Below are positions 33,116 to 41,462 of a stretch of DNA of 64,000 nucleotides, in pieces. The DNA comes from Pseudacidovorax sp. NFM-22 (lineage in GTDB: Bacteria > Pseudomonadota > Gammaproteobacteria > Burkholderiales > Burkholderiaceae_C). Each line of letters starts with the position of its first letter. Position 1 is the stretch's first letter. Position numbers and translations under genes: made by a program. The DNA lies in assembly GCF_021401245.1 (NCBI RefSeq), contig NZ_JACBFY010000005.1, positions 186,001 to 250,000 on the forward strand, in the 5' to 3' direction. Under the pieces are notes generated by a model, which ran no database searches, was not told the origin of the DNA, and saw only the letters and a program-made list of their open reading frames with translations.

Positions 33116-34209
33116 CGCGTGGGCTCCATGGGGGCCAGGGGGGAAGCACCGACACCATCGGCGGCAGAGGCCGCCGACGGCCGCGTCGCAGCAGGCACGG
33201 CAGGCCGCGGGCGCCGCAGCCTGCGCCATGCCGCCTCGATCAGTTGCCCGGCCGTGGGCACGATGCCCCTGGGCACCAGCAGCACGAAGACCACCAGGAT
33301 GCCGCCGAGCACGAGGTTGGCATTGAGCGTCTGCTGGGTGCCGATCTGCGTGGTCAGCCACTGGATGGCGACCGCGCCCACCACCGGGCCCACCAGCGTC
33401 CCGAGTCCGCCGACGATGACCCAGATGATGATCTGCGCCGACTGGGCGAGACCGAAGATCGTCGGGCTGGTGAAGGCGCCCCAGTTGGCGAACAGGCAAC
33501 CCGCCAGCCCCGCGATGGCGCCCCCGAGCGTGAAGCTGAAGAGCTTGTAGGCCCGCGCGTCGTAGCCCAGCAGCAGCACGCGCTGCTCGTTCTCCTTGGC
33601 CGCGACGATGACCCGGCCCACCTTCGTGGCAAGCAGGGCACGCAGGCCGACATAGACGACCAGCAGGCAGGCGAAGGCCAGGTAGAACAGGTCCCTGGGC
33701 GTGAGCACCTCGTCCTTCAGCCCGGGCCAGTTGAGCGTGGGAATGGCCGGGATGCCGTTGAAGCCGCCCAGCGGCGCATCGCCAATGCGCCATTCGGGGC
33801 CCGCCGTCGAGTTGACCAGGTTGAACAGGATCAGCGTCACGGTGAGCGTGATCACGCCCATGTACACGTCCGACAGCCGGCCGTAGAAGATCACGTAGCC
33901 CAGCAGCGCCGCAAAGAGCGCTGGTACCACGATGGCGAGCAGGAAGGGCAAGGTGCTGTCGCCCAGGTTCATCACCGCGATGGCATAGGTGTAGGCGCCC
34001 AGGCCGAAGAAGGCCGCCTGCCCGAAGCACAGGATGCCGCCATAGCCCCAGATGAAGGCCAGGCTCACCGAGAGGATGGCCATGACCACGTAGATGGTGA
34101 CTTCGATCAGCGTGTAGTCGTCGATCACGGCGGGCAGCCCCAGCATCAGCAGCAGCCCGAGGGCCAGGCAGACGATGGCGCTCGCCCACGAATTGGCGAA
34201 ACGGTTCAC
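33112..34209 (-). CDS. livM: ABC transporter permease (LivM/UrtC type)
   Basis: A 365-residue membrane permease starting with GTG (VNRFANSWASAIV) that overlaps the LivH stop (GTGA). The LivM signature is SLAFIWGYGGILCFGQAAFFGLGAYTY, split across helices, with later GLAGCLFANWGAFTSPTIF. The C-terminal end is hydrophilic and Pro/Ala/Ser-rich (about 40 residues). It forms the channel with LivH. Confidence 0.9.
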   Translation of the reverse strand: MNRFANSWASAIVCLALGLLLMLGLPAVIDDYTLIEVTIYVVMAILSVSLAFIWGYGGILCFGQAAFFGLGAYTYAIAVMNLGDSTLPFLLAIVVPALFAALLGYVIFYGRLSDVYMGVITLTVTLILFNLVNSTAGPEWRIGDAPLGGFNGIPAIPTLNWPGLKDEVLTPRDLFYLAFACLLVVYVGLRALLATKVGRVIVAAKENEQRVLLLGYDARAYKLFSFTLGGAIAGLAGCLFANWGAFTSPTIFGLAQSAQIIIWVIVGGLGTLVGPVVGAVAIQWLTTQIGTQQTLNANLVLGGILVVFVLLVPRGIVPTAGQLIEAAWRRLRRPRPAVPAATRPSAASAADGVGASPLAPMEPTR

Positions 34210-35072
34210 AGGGACCCCTTGAAGAAACGGCCGGTGATGCCCTGCGGCAGCACACGCAGAAGCACGATTGCGGCCACGAGCAGCGCCACCTCCCCCAGCA
34301 CGGGCGTGGTGGCGAAGGTGGCGAGCTGGTTGATGGCGCCGAACAGCGACGAGGCGCCCAGCAGCCCGGCGAGGATGGCGGGCCCGCCGCCGATCACCGT
34401 GATGAAGGCCTTGGCCACGAAGGCCGCGCCCATGGTCGGCACCACGCCCGTAAGTGGCGCCAGCAGCCCGCCCGCCAGCCCCGACAGTGCGGCGCCGACG
34501 GCGAAGGTGACCGAATACACCCGGCTCGGACTGATGCCGAGCGCATTGGCCATGTCGGGCTTCTGCATGGTGCCGCGCGCGATCAGTCCCCACTGGGTAC
34601 GGGTGAGCACCCAGCGGATGGCCAAGGCCACCACCACCGCCACGGCGATGATGACCAGCGTGTAGCCGCTGACCGAGTAGGCCCCCACCGAGAAGCTGCC
34701 CAGCGGCGCCGACACGCCCGCCGTGGTGTTGCCCGCGATGGAGGTCACGATGCCCACCAGCAGCAGCGACAGCCCCCAGGTGGCCAGCATGGTGTCGACC
34801 ATGCGGCCATAGAGCCGCCGGATGACCAGCCGCTCCAGCACCACGCCGATGGCACCGACCGCCACGGGCGCCACCACCAGCATGGCGACCCAGAGGTTGA
34901 TGCCCAGCTTGAGCGCCAGGATGACCGCATAGGCCCCCAGCATCATGAACTCGCCATGCGCCAGGTTGATCACCTTCATCATGCCGAAGATGACGGCCAG
35001 CCCGGCCGAGACGATCACCAGGCCCGCCACGGCATACAGCACCTGGATGACCACGATCAGCGCAAGATCCAT
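34206..35072 (-). CDS. livH: ABC transporter permease (LivH/UrtB type)
   Basis: A 288-residue permease with the LivH signature GMMKVINLAHGEFMMLGAY and the family loop GLIARGTMQKPDMANALGI. It is read through into LivM by a four-base overlap. It lies 224 bp downstream of the binding-protein gene, with three hairpins between them that may let the binding protein be made in excess. Confidence 0.9.
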   Translation of the reverse strand: MDLALIVVIQVLYAVAGLVIVSAGLAVIFGMMKVINLAHGEFMMLGAYAVILALKLGINLWVAMLVVAPVAVGAIGVVLERLVIRRLYGRMVDTMLATWGLSLLLVGIVTSIAGNTTAGVSAPLGSFSVGAYSVSGYTLVIIAVAVVVALAIRWVLTRTQWGLIARGTMQKPDMANALGISPSRVYSVTFAVGAALSGLAGGLLAPLTGVVPTMGAAFVAKAFITVIGGGPAILAGLLGASSLFGAINQLATFATTPVLGEVALLVAAIVLLRVLPQGITGRFFKGSL

Positions 35073-35296
35073 GTCGATTGACTCCTCGGTACAGCTCGTT
35101 CCAATTCAGTTTTCCAAGGCACTGCACGCCACGCGCAGGGCATGATGAAATCGGCGCCACCTTTCTGATCGAAAGGGCGCGGAGCAGGCCACGCCAGTGC
35201 ACCCGCGGAACGGGCTTTGCCCGGCCGCCGGGTGCGCCCCTTGAGGGGGATTGGACTTCCACACGAAGTGAGGAAGTCCAAACGGGGTGGGCTCAT
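35073..35296. repeat. Stem-loop cluster between binding-protein and permease genes
   Basis: Three hairpins lie in 71 bp: CGGGC-TTT-GCCCG (35211-35223), CCCC-TTGA-GGGG (35237-35248), and TTGGACTTCC/GGAAGTCCAA with an 11-nt loop (35251-35281). The last has a perfect 10-bp stem. Downstream of a binding-protein gene, such structures usually protect the 5' mRNA part or reduce read-through to the permeases. No T-run makes them strong terminators. Confidence 0.65.
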
Positions 35297-36523
35297 TCAT
35301 GCCTTGATGACGTACTGCTGGTTGTCCTTTGGGTTCTTTTGCAGGTTGCACACCGCGCTGGTGTCCACCGGCGGCTGCTGCTGAAAGGTCTCGACGATGT
35401 TGAGCTGCTTGTTGCGCACCTCGGCGATGCTCACGTTCAGCACGCAGTGATGGGTCTGGGCATCGACCGTGACCTTGCCGCTCGGCCCGTCGATGCTGAT
35501 GCCGCTCTCCAGCGCGGCGATCATCTTCTCGCGGTCGATGGAGCCGGCCTTCTTCACCGCCTCGGCCCAGAGCTTGAAGCCCTGGTAGGTGCCCATGGCC
35601 AGCTCGGTGATGTTGGGATAGTCGCTGCCGAAGCGCTTGTAGAAGCGCTCCTTGAAGGCCTTGTTCTGCGGCGTGTCGAGGTTCTGGAAGTAGTTGTACG
35701 AGACCAGGAAGCCGTCGGTCTCCGCAGGCGAGAGCACGATGTGCTCGTTGCCACCGGCGAAGGTGGTCGAGGCCAGCGGGATCTTCTTGGTCAGGCCCGC
35801 CGCCGCCCACTGGCGGTAGAAGGAGATGTGCGCGCCGCCCACCAGGGCCGAGACGATCATGTCGGGCTTGGCAGCCTCGATCTTCGAGATGGTCGGGCCG
35901 AAGTTGGTCACGTCCAGCGGGAAGAAGTCGATGGAGGCGACGGAGCCGCCGTTGTCCTGCACGAACTTCTTGACCCACTGCGAGGTGATCTGGCCGTAGT
36001 TGTAGTCGGCCGCCACCACGTAGACCTTCTTGCCCCACTTCTTCATGGCGTAGGGAATGAGCTTGGCCACCGTCTGGCCGGGTGTGACGCCGGTGCAGAA
36101 GGTGTTGCGGTCGCACACGCCGCCTTCGTACTGCGTGTTGTAGAAGTAGAGCGTCTTGTTGCGGGTGAGCACCGGCCGGATCACCTCGCGCGAGGCGGAG
36201 GTGATGCCGCCCATCACCACCGTGGACTTGTCGCGCAGGGCCGACTGCTGCGCGAACTGCGCATACAGCTGCATGTTGGACTGCGGGTCGTAGGTGACCA
36301 GCTTGATCTTCTTGCCGAGCAGGCCGCCGGCCGCGTTCTGCTCCTCCACCGCCAGCGTCATGCAGTCCGCCATGGGCTTGCCGTAGATGTCGAGGCCGCC
36401 CGACATGTCGATGATGCTGCCGACGACGATCTCGTCGGCCGCCATCGCAGCCATGGGCAGCAGCGGCAGCGCCGTGCCGGCCAGGGCGGTGGCGGAACCT
36501 TGAAGGAAGGATCGACGATCCAT
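35297..36523 (-). CDS. Amide/urea-type ABC transporter substrate-binding protein (UrtA/FmdD-like)
   Basis: A 408-residue periplasmic protein. The start MDRRSFLQGSATALAG is a Tat-type signal ending MAAMAAD. The mature protein begins EIVVGSIIDMSGGLDIYGKP, a Peripla_BP_5 fold. The region YFYNTQYEGGVCDRNTF resembles the short-chain amide/urea receptors rather than LivJ/K. It is followed by LivHMGF and an amidase and preceded by another amidase, which supports an amide substrate. Confidence 0.88.
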   Translation of the reverse strand: MDRRSFLQGSATALAGTALPLLPMAAMAADEIVVGSIIDMSGGLDIYGKPMADCMTLAVEEQNAAGGLLGKKIKLVTYDPQSNMQLYAQFAQQSALRDKSTVVMGGITSASREVIRPVLTRNKTLYFYNTQYEGGVCDRNTFCTGVTPGQTVAKLIPYAMKKWGKKVYVVAADYNYGQITSQWVKKFVQDNGGSVASIDFFPLDVTNFGPTISKIEAAKPDMIVSALVGGAHISFYRQWAAAGLTKKIPLASTTFAGGNEHIVLSPAETDGFLVSYNYFQNLDTPQNKAFKERFYKRFGSDYPNITELAMGTYQGFKLWAEAVKKAGSIDREKMIAALESGISIDGPSGKVTVDAQTHHCVLNVSIAEVRNKQLNIVETFQQQPPVDTSAVCNLQKNPKDNQQYVIKA

Positions 36524-36638
36524 GGGAACACTCCTCGTTGATCTGACGGACGCGGGCCGTCGTTGTGTGTGGAAGGGATGAAGGAACGGGAACGCGGGGG
36601 TCCGGGGCGGGCGCAGCGCGCCGCCTCGCTCGGATGGC

Positions 36639-38156
36639 TCAGAGGCTCTTCCAGTCGCCGGCCTGCTCGAAGGCATAGGCGGCGCGGTAGATGGTCTCTT
36701 CCTCGTAGTTGCGGCCGACGAGCATCATTCCGACAGGCAGGCCGTCGACCAGGCCGCAGGGAATGCTCATGGCGGGGTGCCCCGTGACGTCGAACGGGCA
36801 GGTGTTGGGCAGCACCTCGAAGGCCCGCGTGATCACCTCTTCCAGCGACGCACCCGGCGCCGGGATGGGCGTGGCCGTGATCGGAAGCGTTGGCATCAGC
36901 AGCAGGTCGAAGTCCGCGAGCGCGGCGTCGTAGGCCGCCGTCAGCTTGCGGCTGAGGTTCTGCGCCTTGGCATAGAAATGGCCGCGGTAGTGCTGGATGA
37001 AGTACTCGCCCAGCACCATGGTGATCTTCAGGGTGTCGGACAACTCGTCGGCACGCTGCTTCCAGCCGGCGTGGAAGTCCACCAGGCTGGTCACGTACAG
37101 GCCCTTCCAGTTGAAGCCGTGCCCGTTGTCCTTCATCATCTGCTGCGTCGCACCCTCGGCCGCGATGGGCAGCCAGATGGCCGGGCCCAGTGCGTGCATC
37201 GGCACCGACACCTCGCTCACGGTGGCCCCCAGGCGCGTGAACACCTCGGCGGCGGTGCGCACCTTCTCATTGACCGCCGCGTCCGACTGCGGCCAGCCGA
37301 AGCCTTCGGTCACGATGCCGATGCGCAGGCCCTGCGCACCCTTCTTCATCAGCTCGCTGTAGGGCTTGGGACCCTGGCCGGCATGCTGGCGCGGGTCGAG
37401 GCCGTCCGGCCCCGCCAGCGCTTCGAGCATCAGCGCGTTGTCGGTCACGTTCGCCGTCATCGGGCCGGTGTGGTCGATGGTCAGTTCGATGGGCATGACG
37501 CCGGTGTAGGGCACAAGGCCATGCGTGGCCTTCATGCCGTAGATGCCGCAGTAGGAGGCCGGCATGCGGATGGAGCCGCCCTGATCGCCGCCGATGGCCA
37601 TGTCCACCTCGCCGGCCGCAACCAGCGCCGCGCTGCCCGAGGACGAACCGCCGGCCGAATAGCCCATGCGCCAGGGGTTGTGCACCGGCGAGGGCGAGCT
37701 GGTGTGCGAGCCGCCCGAAAAGCAGAAGTACTCGCACTTGGCCTTGCCCACGATGGTGGCGCCGGCATCCAGCAGCCGCGTCACGACGGTGGCGTCGACG
37801 TTGGGCACATAGCCCTCCAGCGTGGAGGCGCCATTCATCATGGGCACGCCGGCCAGGCAGACGTTGTCCTTCAGCACCACCGTCTTGCCGGCGAGCTTGC
37901 CGCCGGGCTTGCCCTGGATGGTGGTCTTCACGTACCAGGCACCGTACGGGTTCTCCTCAGCCGAGGGAAAGTAGCCGGGCGTGCGGGCATAGCTGACGGC
38001 CGGCTGGTAGTCGGGCATCGCGTCCACGGCGTCGTAGGCGTCGAAGTTGGACTGCAGCAGCGCGTTGTAGCTGGCGGCCTGGGAATCGGACAGATGGATG
38101 CCGAGGCTGAGTGCGACGTCCTGCAGCTGCTCGACGGTGGGGCGCTTGATGGCCAT
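36639..38156 (-). CDS. Amidase-signature family hydrolase, copy 2
   Basis: A 505-residue amidase starting [13 protein letters not shown]; the ATG at 38156 is about 7 bp after GGAG. The triad is K96 in TVVLKDNVC, cis-Ser in SAGGSSSGS (about S172) and S195 in [13 protein letters not shown]. It resembles the long amidases with an N-terminal helical extension and is not closely similar to copy 1. Its position at the head of the transporter genes suggests that it acts on the same or a related amide. Confidence 0.9.
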   Translation of the reverse strand: MAIKRPTVEQLQDVALSLGIHLSDSQAASYNALLQSNFDAYDAVDAMPDYQPAVSYARTPGYFPSAEENPYGAWYVKTTIQGKPGGKLAGKTVVLKDNVCLAGVPMMNGASTLEGYVPNVDATVVTRLLDAGATIVGKAKCEYFCFSGGSHTSSPSPVHNPWRMGYSAGGSSSGSAALVAAGEVDMAIGGDQGGSIRMPASYCGIYGMKATHGLVPYTGVMPIELTIDHTGPMTANVTDNALMLEALAGPDGLDPRQHAGQGPKPYSELMKKGAQGLRIGIVTEGFGWPQSDAAVNEKVRTAAEVFTRLGATVSEVSVPMHALGPAIWLPIAAEGATQQMMKDNGHGFNWKGLYVTSLVDFHAGWKQRADELSDTLKITMVLGEYFIQHYRGHFYAKAQNLSRKLTAAYDAALADFDLLLMPTLPITATPIPAPGASLEEVITRAFEVLPNTCPFDVTGHPAMSIPCGLVDGLPVGMMLVGRNYEEETIYRAAYAFEQAGDWKSL

Positions 38157-38300
38157 GAAGGGACTCCGTGTCACGAGGGAAGAAGAGGTGCCCGAAGCAA
38201 GCGGACACCCTGCGTTTCACGGATCGATTCTGTGAACTTATATTTTCCTGGTCAAGTATTTTCTTTGCGTTGGAAAATAAAAAGCGATGCCGAAGCCCGG

Positions 38301-39413
38301 TCAGAGTCGTGTCAGCACGCGGAAGGCATTGCCCTCGGCGCGCGCGAGATAGATGGGCACACCGCTCGGTTCGCCGGCCTCGAAGGCGGCGTCGCGGGCG
38401 CTGCGGTAGGCGATGGTGCCGACGCTGGTGGCGCGGCTGCGGCTGGTGCAGTCGCCGCGGTCGAGCAGCGCGGCCAGGAAGTGCATGCCCTCGTAGGTGG
38501 ACTGGCCATGGGTGCTCAGCGTGGGCGCGCGCTCGCCGAAGTGGGCGCGGTAGCGCGCCTTGAACGCCAGGTTGGCGTCGGTGTCCAGCGTGGCGAAGTA
38601 GCCGCAGGCGGCATAGAACTCCTCGGCGTTGTCGGCGCCGAAGCCCAGCAGCTCGTTCTCGCCGGCGCCGCAGGTCAGGCGCAGCATGTGGCGGTGCAGG
38701 CCTGCGCGGCCAAAGGCGCGATTGAACTCGATGGAGTCCTGCCCCACCAGCGACACCAGCACCGCGTCGGCCCGGGCCTTGCGCACGGCATCCAGCACGG
38801 CCGAGAAGTCGGTCGTCTCGAAGGGCACGTAGCTTTCGCCCACCAGTTCGGCGCCGGTCTCGGCGATGCAGGTGCGCGCGATGCGGTGCGACATCCGCGG
38901 CCAGACATAGTCGTTGCCCACCGCGTACCAGCGCCGCGGGCGCTTGCGCTCGCCCAGCCAGCGGATGGCCGGCCGCAGCTGCCGCTCGGCGGTCTCGCCG
39001 ATGGCGAAGACGCCCGGGCTGGCCTCGCCGCCCTCATACAGCGGCGTGTAGACGATGGGGATGCGCCCGCCCACGGCGCGCAGGATGCGGTGGCGCACGG
39101 CACTGGTGTGCATGCCGACGATGGCATCGATGTCGCCGGCCTGGACCAGCTCCGTCAGCGTGGCCTCGATGTCGGCCGCGTCGTCCGCGGCGTTGACCGT
39201 CAGCAGCCGGCAGGCCCGGCCGCCCAGCCCGGCCTCCCGGTTGAGTTCGGAGACGGCCAGCTTGGCGCAGGCCAGCGCCGACGGCGCCCAGATGCCCGCG
39301 AAGCCGCCGAGCGGCACGCACAGCGCGATGTTGAGTTCATGGCTCGCGAGCAGCGGGCGCTGCAGCCGACCGGCGGGCAGGCGCGGCGTGGCGGGTCCTG
39401 AGGATGGGAACAT
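38301..39413 (-). CDS. AmiC-like cytoplasmic amide sensor (type 1 periplasmic-binding fold)
   Basis: A 370-residue protein of the same fold as the operon's binding protein but without a signal peptide: from MFPSSGPATPRL it goes straight to LNIALCVPLGGFAGIWAPS. Ligand-site regions include GRIPIVYTPLYEGG and ADAVLVSLVGQDSIEFNRAFG, as in AmiC. AmiC proteins sense short amides and restrain the antiterminator AmiR. No AmiR gene is in the window. The open frame extends 25 codons upstream, but that part crosses the divergent promoter region. Confidence 0.82.
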   Translation of the reverse strand: MFPSSGPATPRLPAGRLQRPLLASHELNIALCVPLGGFAGIWAPSALACAKLAVSELNREAGLGGRACRLLTVNAADDAADIEATLTELVQAGDIDAIVGMHTSAVRHRILRAVGGRIPIVYTPLYEGGEASPGVFAIGETAERQLRPAIRWLGERKRPRRWYAVGNDYVWPRMSHRIARTCIAETGAELVGESYVPFETTDFSAVLDAVRKARADAVLVSLVGQDSIEFNRAFGRAGLHRHMLRLTCGAGENELLGFGADNAEEFYAACGYFATLDTDANLAFKARYRAHFGERAPTLSTHGQSTYEGMHFLAALLDRGDCTSRSRATSVGTIAYRSARDAAFEAGEPSGVPIYLARAEGNAFRVLTRL

Positions 39414-39543
39414 CGAGAACTCCGGGACAGTGCACCAAGTTGGCAACAGGAGGGACAGCGTCGCAAAAACTGCGCCAATGCTTTCCAAGGCAAGGGTTGC
39501 GCGCTACCATCGGAAACCCTTCCCCCACGCGCCGACGTGAGCC
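39414..39543. promoter_or_regulatory. Divergent promoter region, amide operon/MarR
   Basis: 130 bp between the leftward AmiC-like gene and the rightward MarR gene. It must carry both promoters. It contains TTGGCAAC and TTGGCGCAG-like sequences but no -35/-10 pair I would defend. MarR control of the amide genes from here is plausible. Confidence 0.4.
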
Positions 39544-39978
39544 ATGCCTGAGAAAGACATATCGCAGTACCTGGCCTATCTGCTGGCCTCCGCCAACCGG
39601 CGCATGCGCATCGGCCTGGCGCAATCGATCGCCGCGGAAGAGGTGACCGAGGAGCACTGGCGCATCCTGCAGGTGCTCGCCGACGAGCAGGGCCGCTCGA
39701 TGGGCGACCTGGCCGAGGCGGTGCTGCTCAACCATCCCGCGCTGACCAAGAACATCGACAAGCTGGTTGCCCGCGGCCTCGTCCAGCGCGCGGCCGATCC
39801 GGCCGACAGCCGGCGCGTGCTGGTCTACATCAGCGACCTCGGCCTGGAGACCGTCGCCCGCCTGCGCAAGAGCGTGGATGCCCACCACAGCCAGATCGAA
39901 GAAGCGCTGGGCCCCCGCAAGACGAGCCAGCTCAAGAAGCTGCTCGAATCATTCATCGACGAGACCGAGCCGCACTGA
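39544..39978 (+). CDS. MarR-family transcriptional regulator
   Basis: A 144-residue winged-helix regulator: recognition helix region GRSMGDLAEAVLLNHPALTK and wing around RAADPADSRRVLVYISDLG. It is divergent from the AmiC-like/amidase/transporter genes, which it may control in place of the missing AmiR. An alternative is control of the RND efflux operon 356 bp downstream. Confidence 0.88.
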   Translation: MPEKDISQYLAYLLASANRRMRIGLAQSIAAEEVTEEHWRILQVLADEQGRSMGDLAEAVLLNHPALTKNIDKLVARGLVQRAADPADSRRVLVYISDLGLETVARLRKSVDAHHSQIEEALGPRKTSQLKKLLESFIDETEPH

Positions 39979-40334
39979 GGCGCGCGTCGCGCCACGGCCT
40001 GCACACGCCGCCGACGGTGCGGCTTGCGCTGTCCAGCCGCTATACCAAGGTATAGCGGCACCATCCTTCCCGCATCCCTGACCGACCGAATGCGCGCTGG
40101 CGCCTGCGGCGCGTCACGGCGACCATTGCCGCATCGGCCCGGCCATGGCGGCAGCACGACAGCGGCACGCACCCGCCGCCGTCGACGCACGACCCGCCCT
40201 GCCGACGCGGCGACGCCCTGCCGGGCGCGTCCGGCTGACATCCATCTGACCTGACCCTGGCGACGCCCGCTGCCGCGCAGCGGGCGATGGCCGCGCCACG
40301 TCCGTCGTTCTCTCACACCGCCCGGAAGACGCCC
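39979..40334. other. 356-bp intergenic region before the RND efflux operon
   Basis: No supported gene. It contains one outstanding palindrome (40036-40059) and, to the right, about 270 bp of high-GC sequence with short inverted repeats such as GGCGCCTGCGGCGC. A promoter for the efflux operon should be here, but no consensus boxes stand out. Confidence 0.5.
40036..40059. promoter_or_regulatory. Perfect 24-bp palindrome, candidate operator of the RND operon
   Basis: Arms GCCGCTATACC and GGTATAGCGGC (11 bp each, no mismatch) separated by AA. It is about 280 bp upstream of the periplasmic adaptor ATG. Its size and AT core fit a binding site for a TetR, MerR or MarR dimer. There is no T-run, so a terminator for the MarR gene is less likely. 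Confidence 0.65.
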
Positions 40335-41462
40335 ATGAAGCCGATCCCCGCCCTCGCCCTTCTGCTGTGCCTGGCCACGCTCGCCGGCTGCGATGCCGGC
40401 CGCTCCACACCCAACGCCCAGATGCAGGCCACGCCCTCCGATGGGGCGCACCAGCACCAGGACACCCTCATCCGCGTGCCCGAAGGCTCGCCCCTGCGGC
40501 AGGCCCTGGTCGTGGCGGCGGTGGCGCCGCAGCCCTTCGCCCCCCTGCTCGAAGCGCCCGGCGCCATCGAGGCCGCGCCCGAGCGCCTGGTCAAGATCGT
40601 GCCGCCGCTGGCCGGCCGCATCGTGCGGCTGCACCACCAGCTGGGCGATGCAGTGAAGGCGGGCGATCCGCTGGTCACGCTGGATTCGCCCGACCTGGGC
40701 GCGGCCTACCGGGACGACGCCAAGGCCCAGGCCGCGCTGCTGCAGGCGCAGCAGGACTTCGAGCGCCAGCAGACGCTCAACCAGGCCGACATCGCCGCCG
40801 CCAAGGACCTGCAGGCCGCCCGCCAGACACTCACCGCCGCGGAGAGCGACGCCCGCGCCGCGCGCGAGCGCCTGGCGCAGCTGGGCGCACCGCTGGATGC
40901 CGCTTCCCGCCGCGAGTACGTGCTGCGCGCCCCCATCGCGGGCCGCGTGGTCGACATGAGCGGGGCCCTGGGCGGCTACTGGAACGACACCACGGCCTCG
41001 CTGATGACGGTGGCCGACCTCTCCACCGTCTGGCTGGCAGCCAGCGTGCCCGAGAAGGACATCGCCGCCCTGTCGGTCGGCCAGGCGGTGCACATCGCGC
41101 TCGATGCCTATCCGGGCCGCAGCTTCGAAGGCAAGGCCCGCTACATCGGTGACCTGGTGGACGCCGACACCCGCACCGTGCGCGTGCGCGTGGCCATCGA
41201 CAACCGCGAGCGGCTGTTCAAGCCCGGCATGTATGCGCATGCCACGCTGGAAGGGCCCGCGCGGCCGGCGCTGATGATCCCGGCCACCGCCGTGCTGCAG
41301 AGCGGGCTGGCCACGCGCGTCTTCGTCGAGCAGGCGCCCTTCCAGTACGAATCGCGTCTGGTGGTGCTGGGCCGCTCGGCCGATGACAAGGTCGAGGTCG
41401 TCTCGGGCCTGAAGGCCGGCGAGCGCATCGTGGTGCAGGGCGGAGTGCTGCTCAATGATTGA
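40335..41462 (+). CDS. RND efflux periplasmic adaptor lipoprotein (CzcB-like)
   Basis: A 375-residue membrane-fusion protein. The start MKPIPALALLLCLATLAGC gives a lipobox (LAGC), so it is probably lipid-anchored. Barrel-sandwich halves are PPLAGRIVRLHHQLGD and RAPIAGRVVDMSGALG around a coiled-coil hairpin (about residues 130-190). A short His-containing stretch (GAHQHQD) follows the lipid anchor. It overlaps the RND gene by 8 bases. Confidence 0.9.
   Translation: MKPIPALALLLCLATLAGCDAGRSTPNAQMQATPSDGAHQHQDTLIRVPEGSPLRQALVVAAVAPQPFAPLLEAPGAIEAAPERLVKIVPPLAGRIVRLHHQLGDAVKAGDPLVTLDSPDLGAAYRDDAKAQAALLQAQQDFERQQTLNQADIAAAKDLQAARQTLTAAESDARAARERLAQLGAPLDAASRREYVLRAPIAGRVVDMSGALGGYWNDTTASLMTVADLSTVWLAASVPEKDIAALSVGQAVHIALDAYPGRSFEGKARYIGDLVDADTRTVRVRVAIDNRERLFKPGMYAHATLEGPARPALMIPATAVLQSGLATRVFVEQAPFQYESRLVVLGRSADDKVEVVSGLKAGERIVVQGGVLLND

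Noticed and set aside
38216-38260. Possible sigma-54 promoter near TGGTCAAGTATTTTCTTTGC before the second amidase
   Set aside because: The GG-GC spacing is about 15 instead of 10 bp and it reads in the wrong direction for the amidase.
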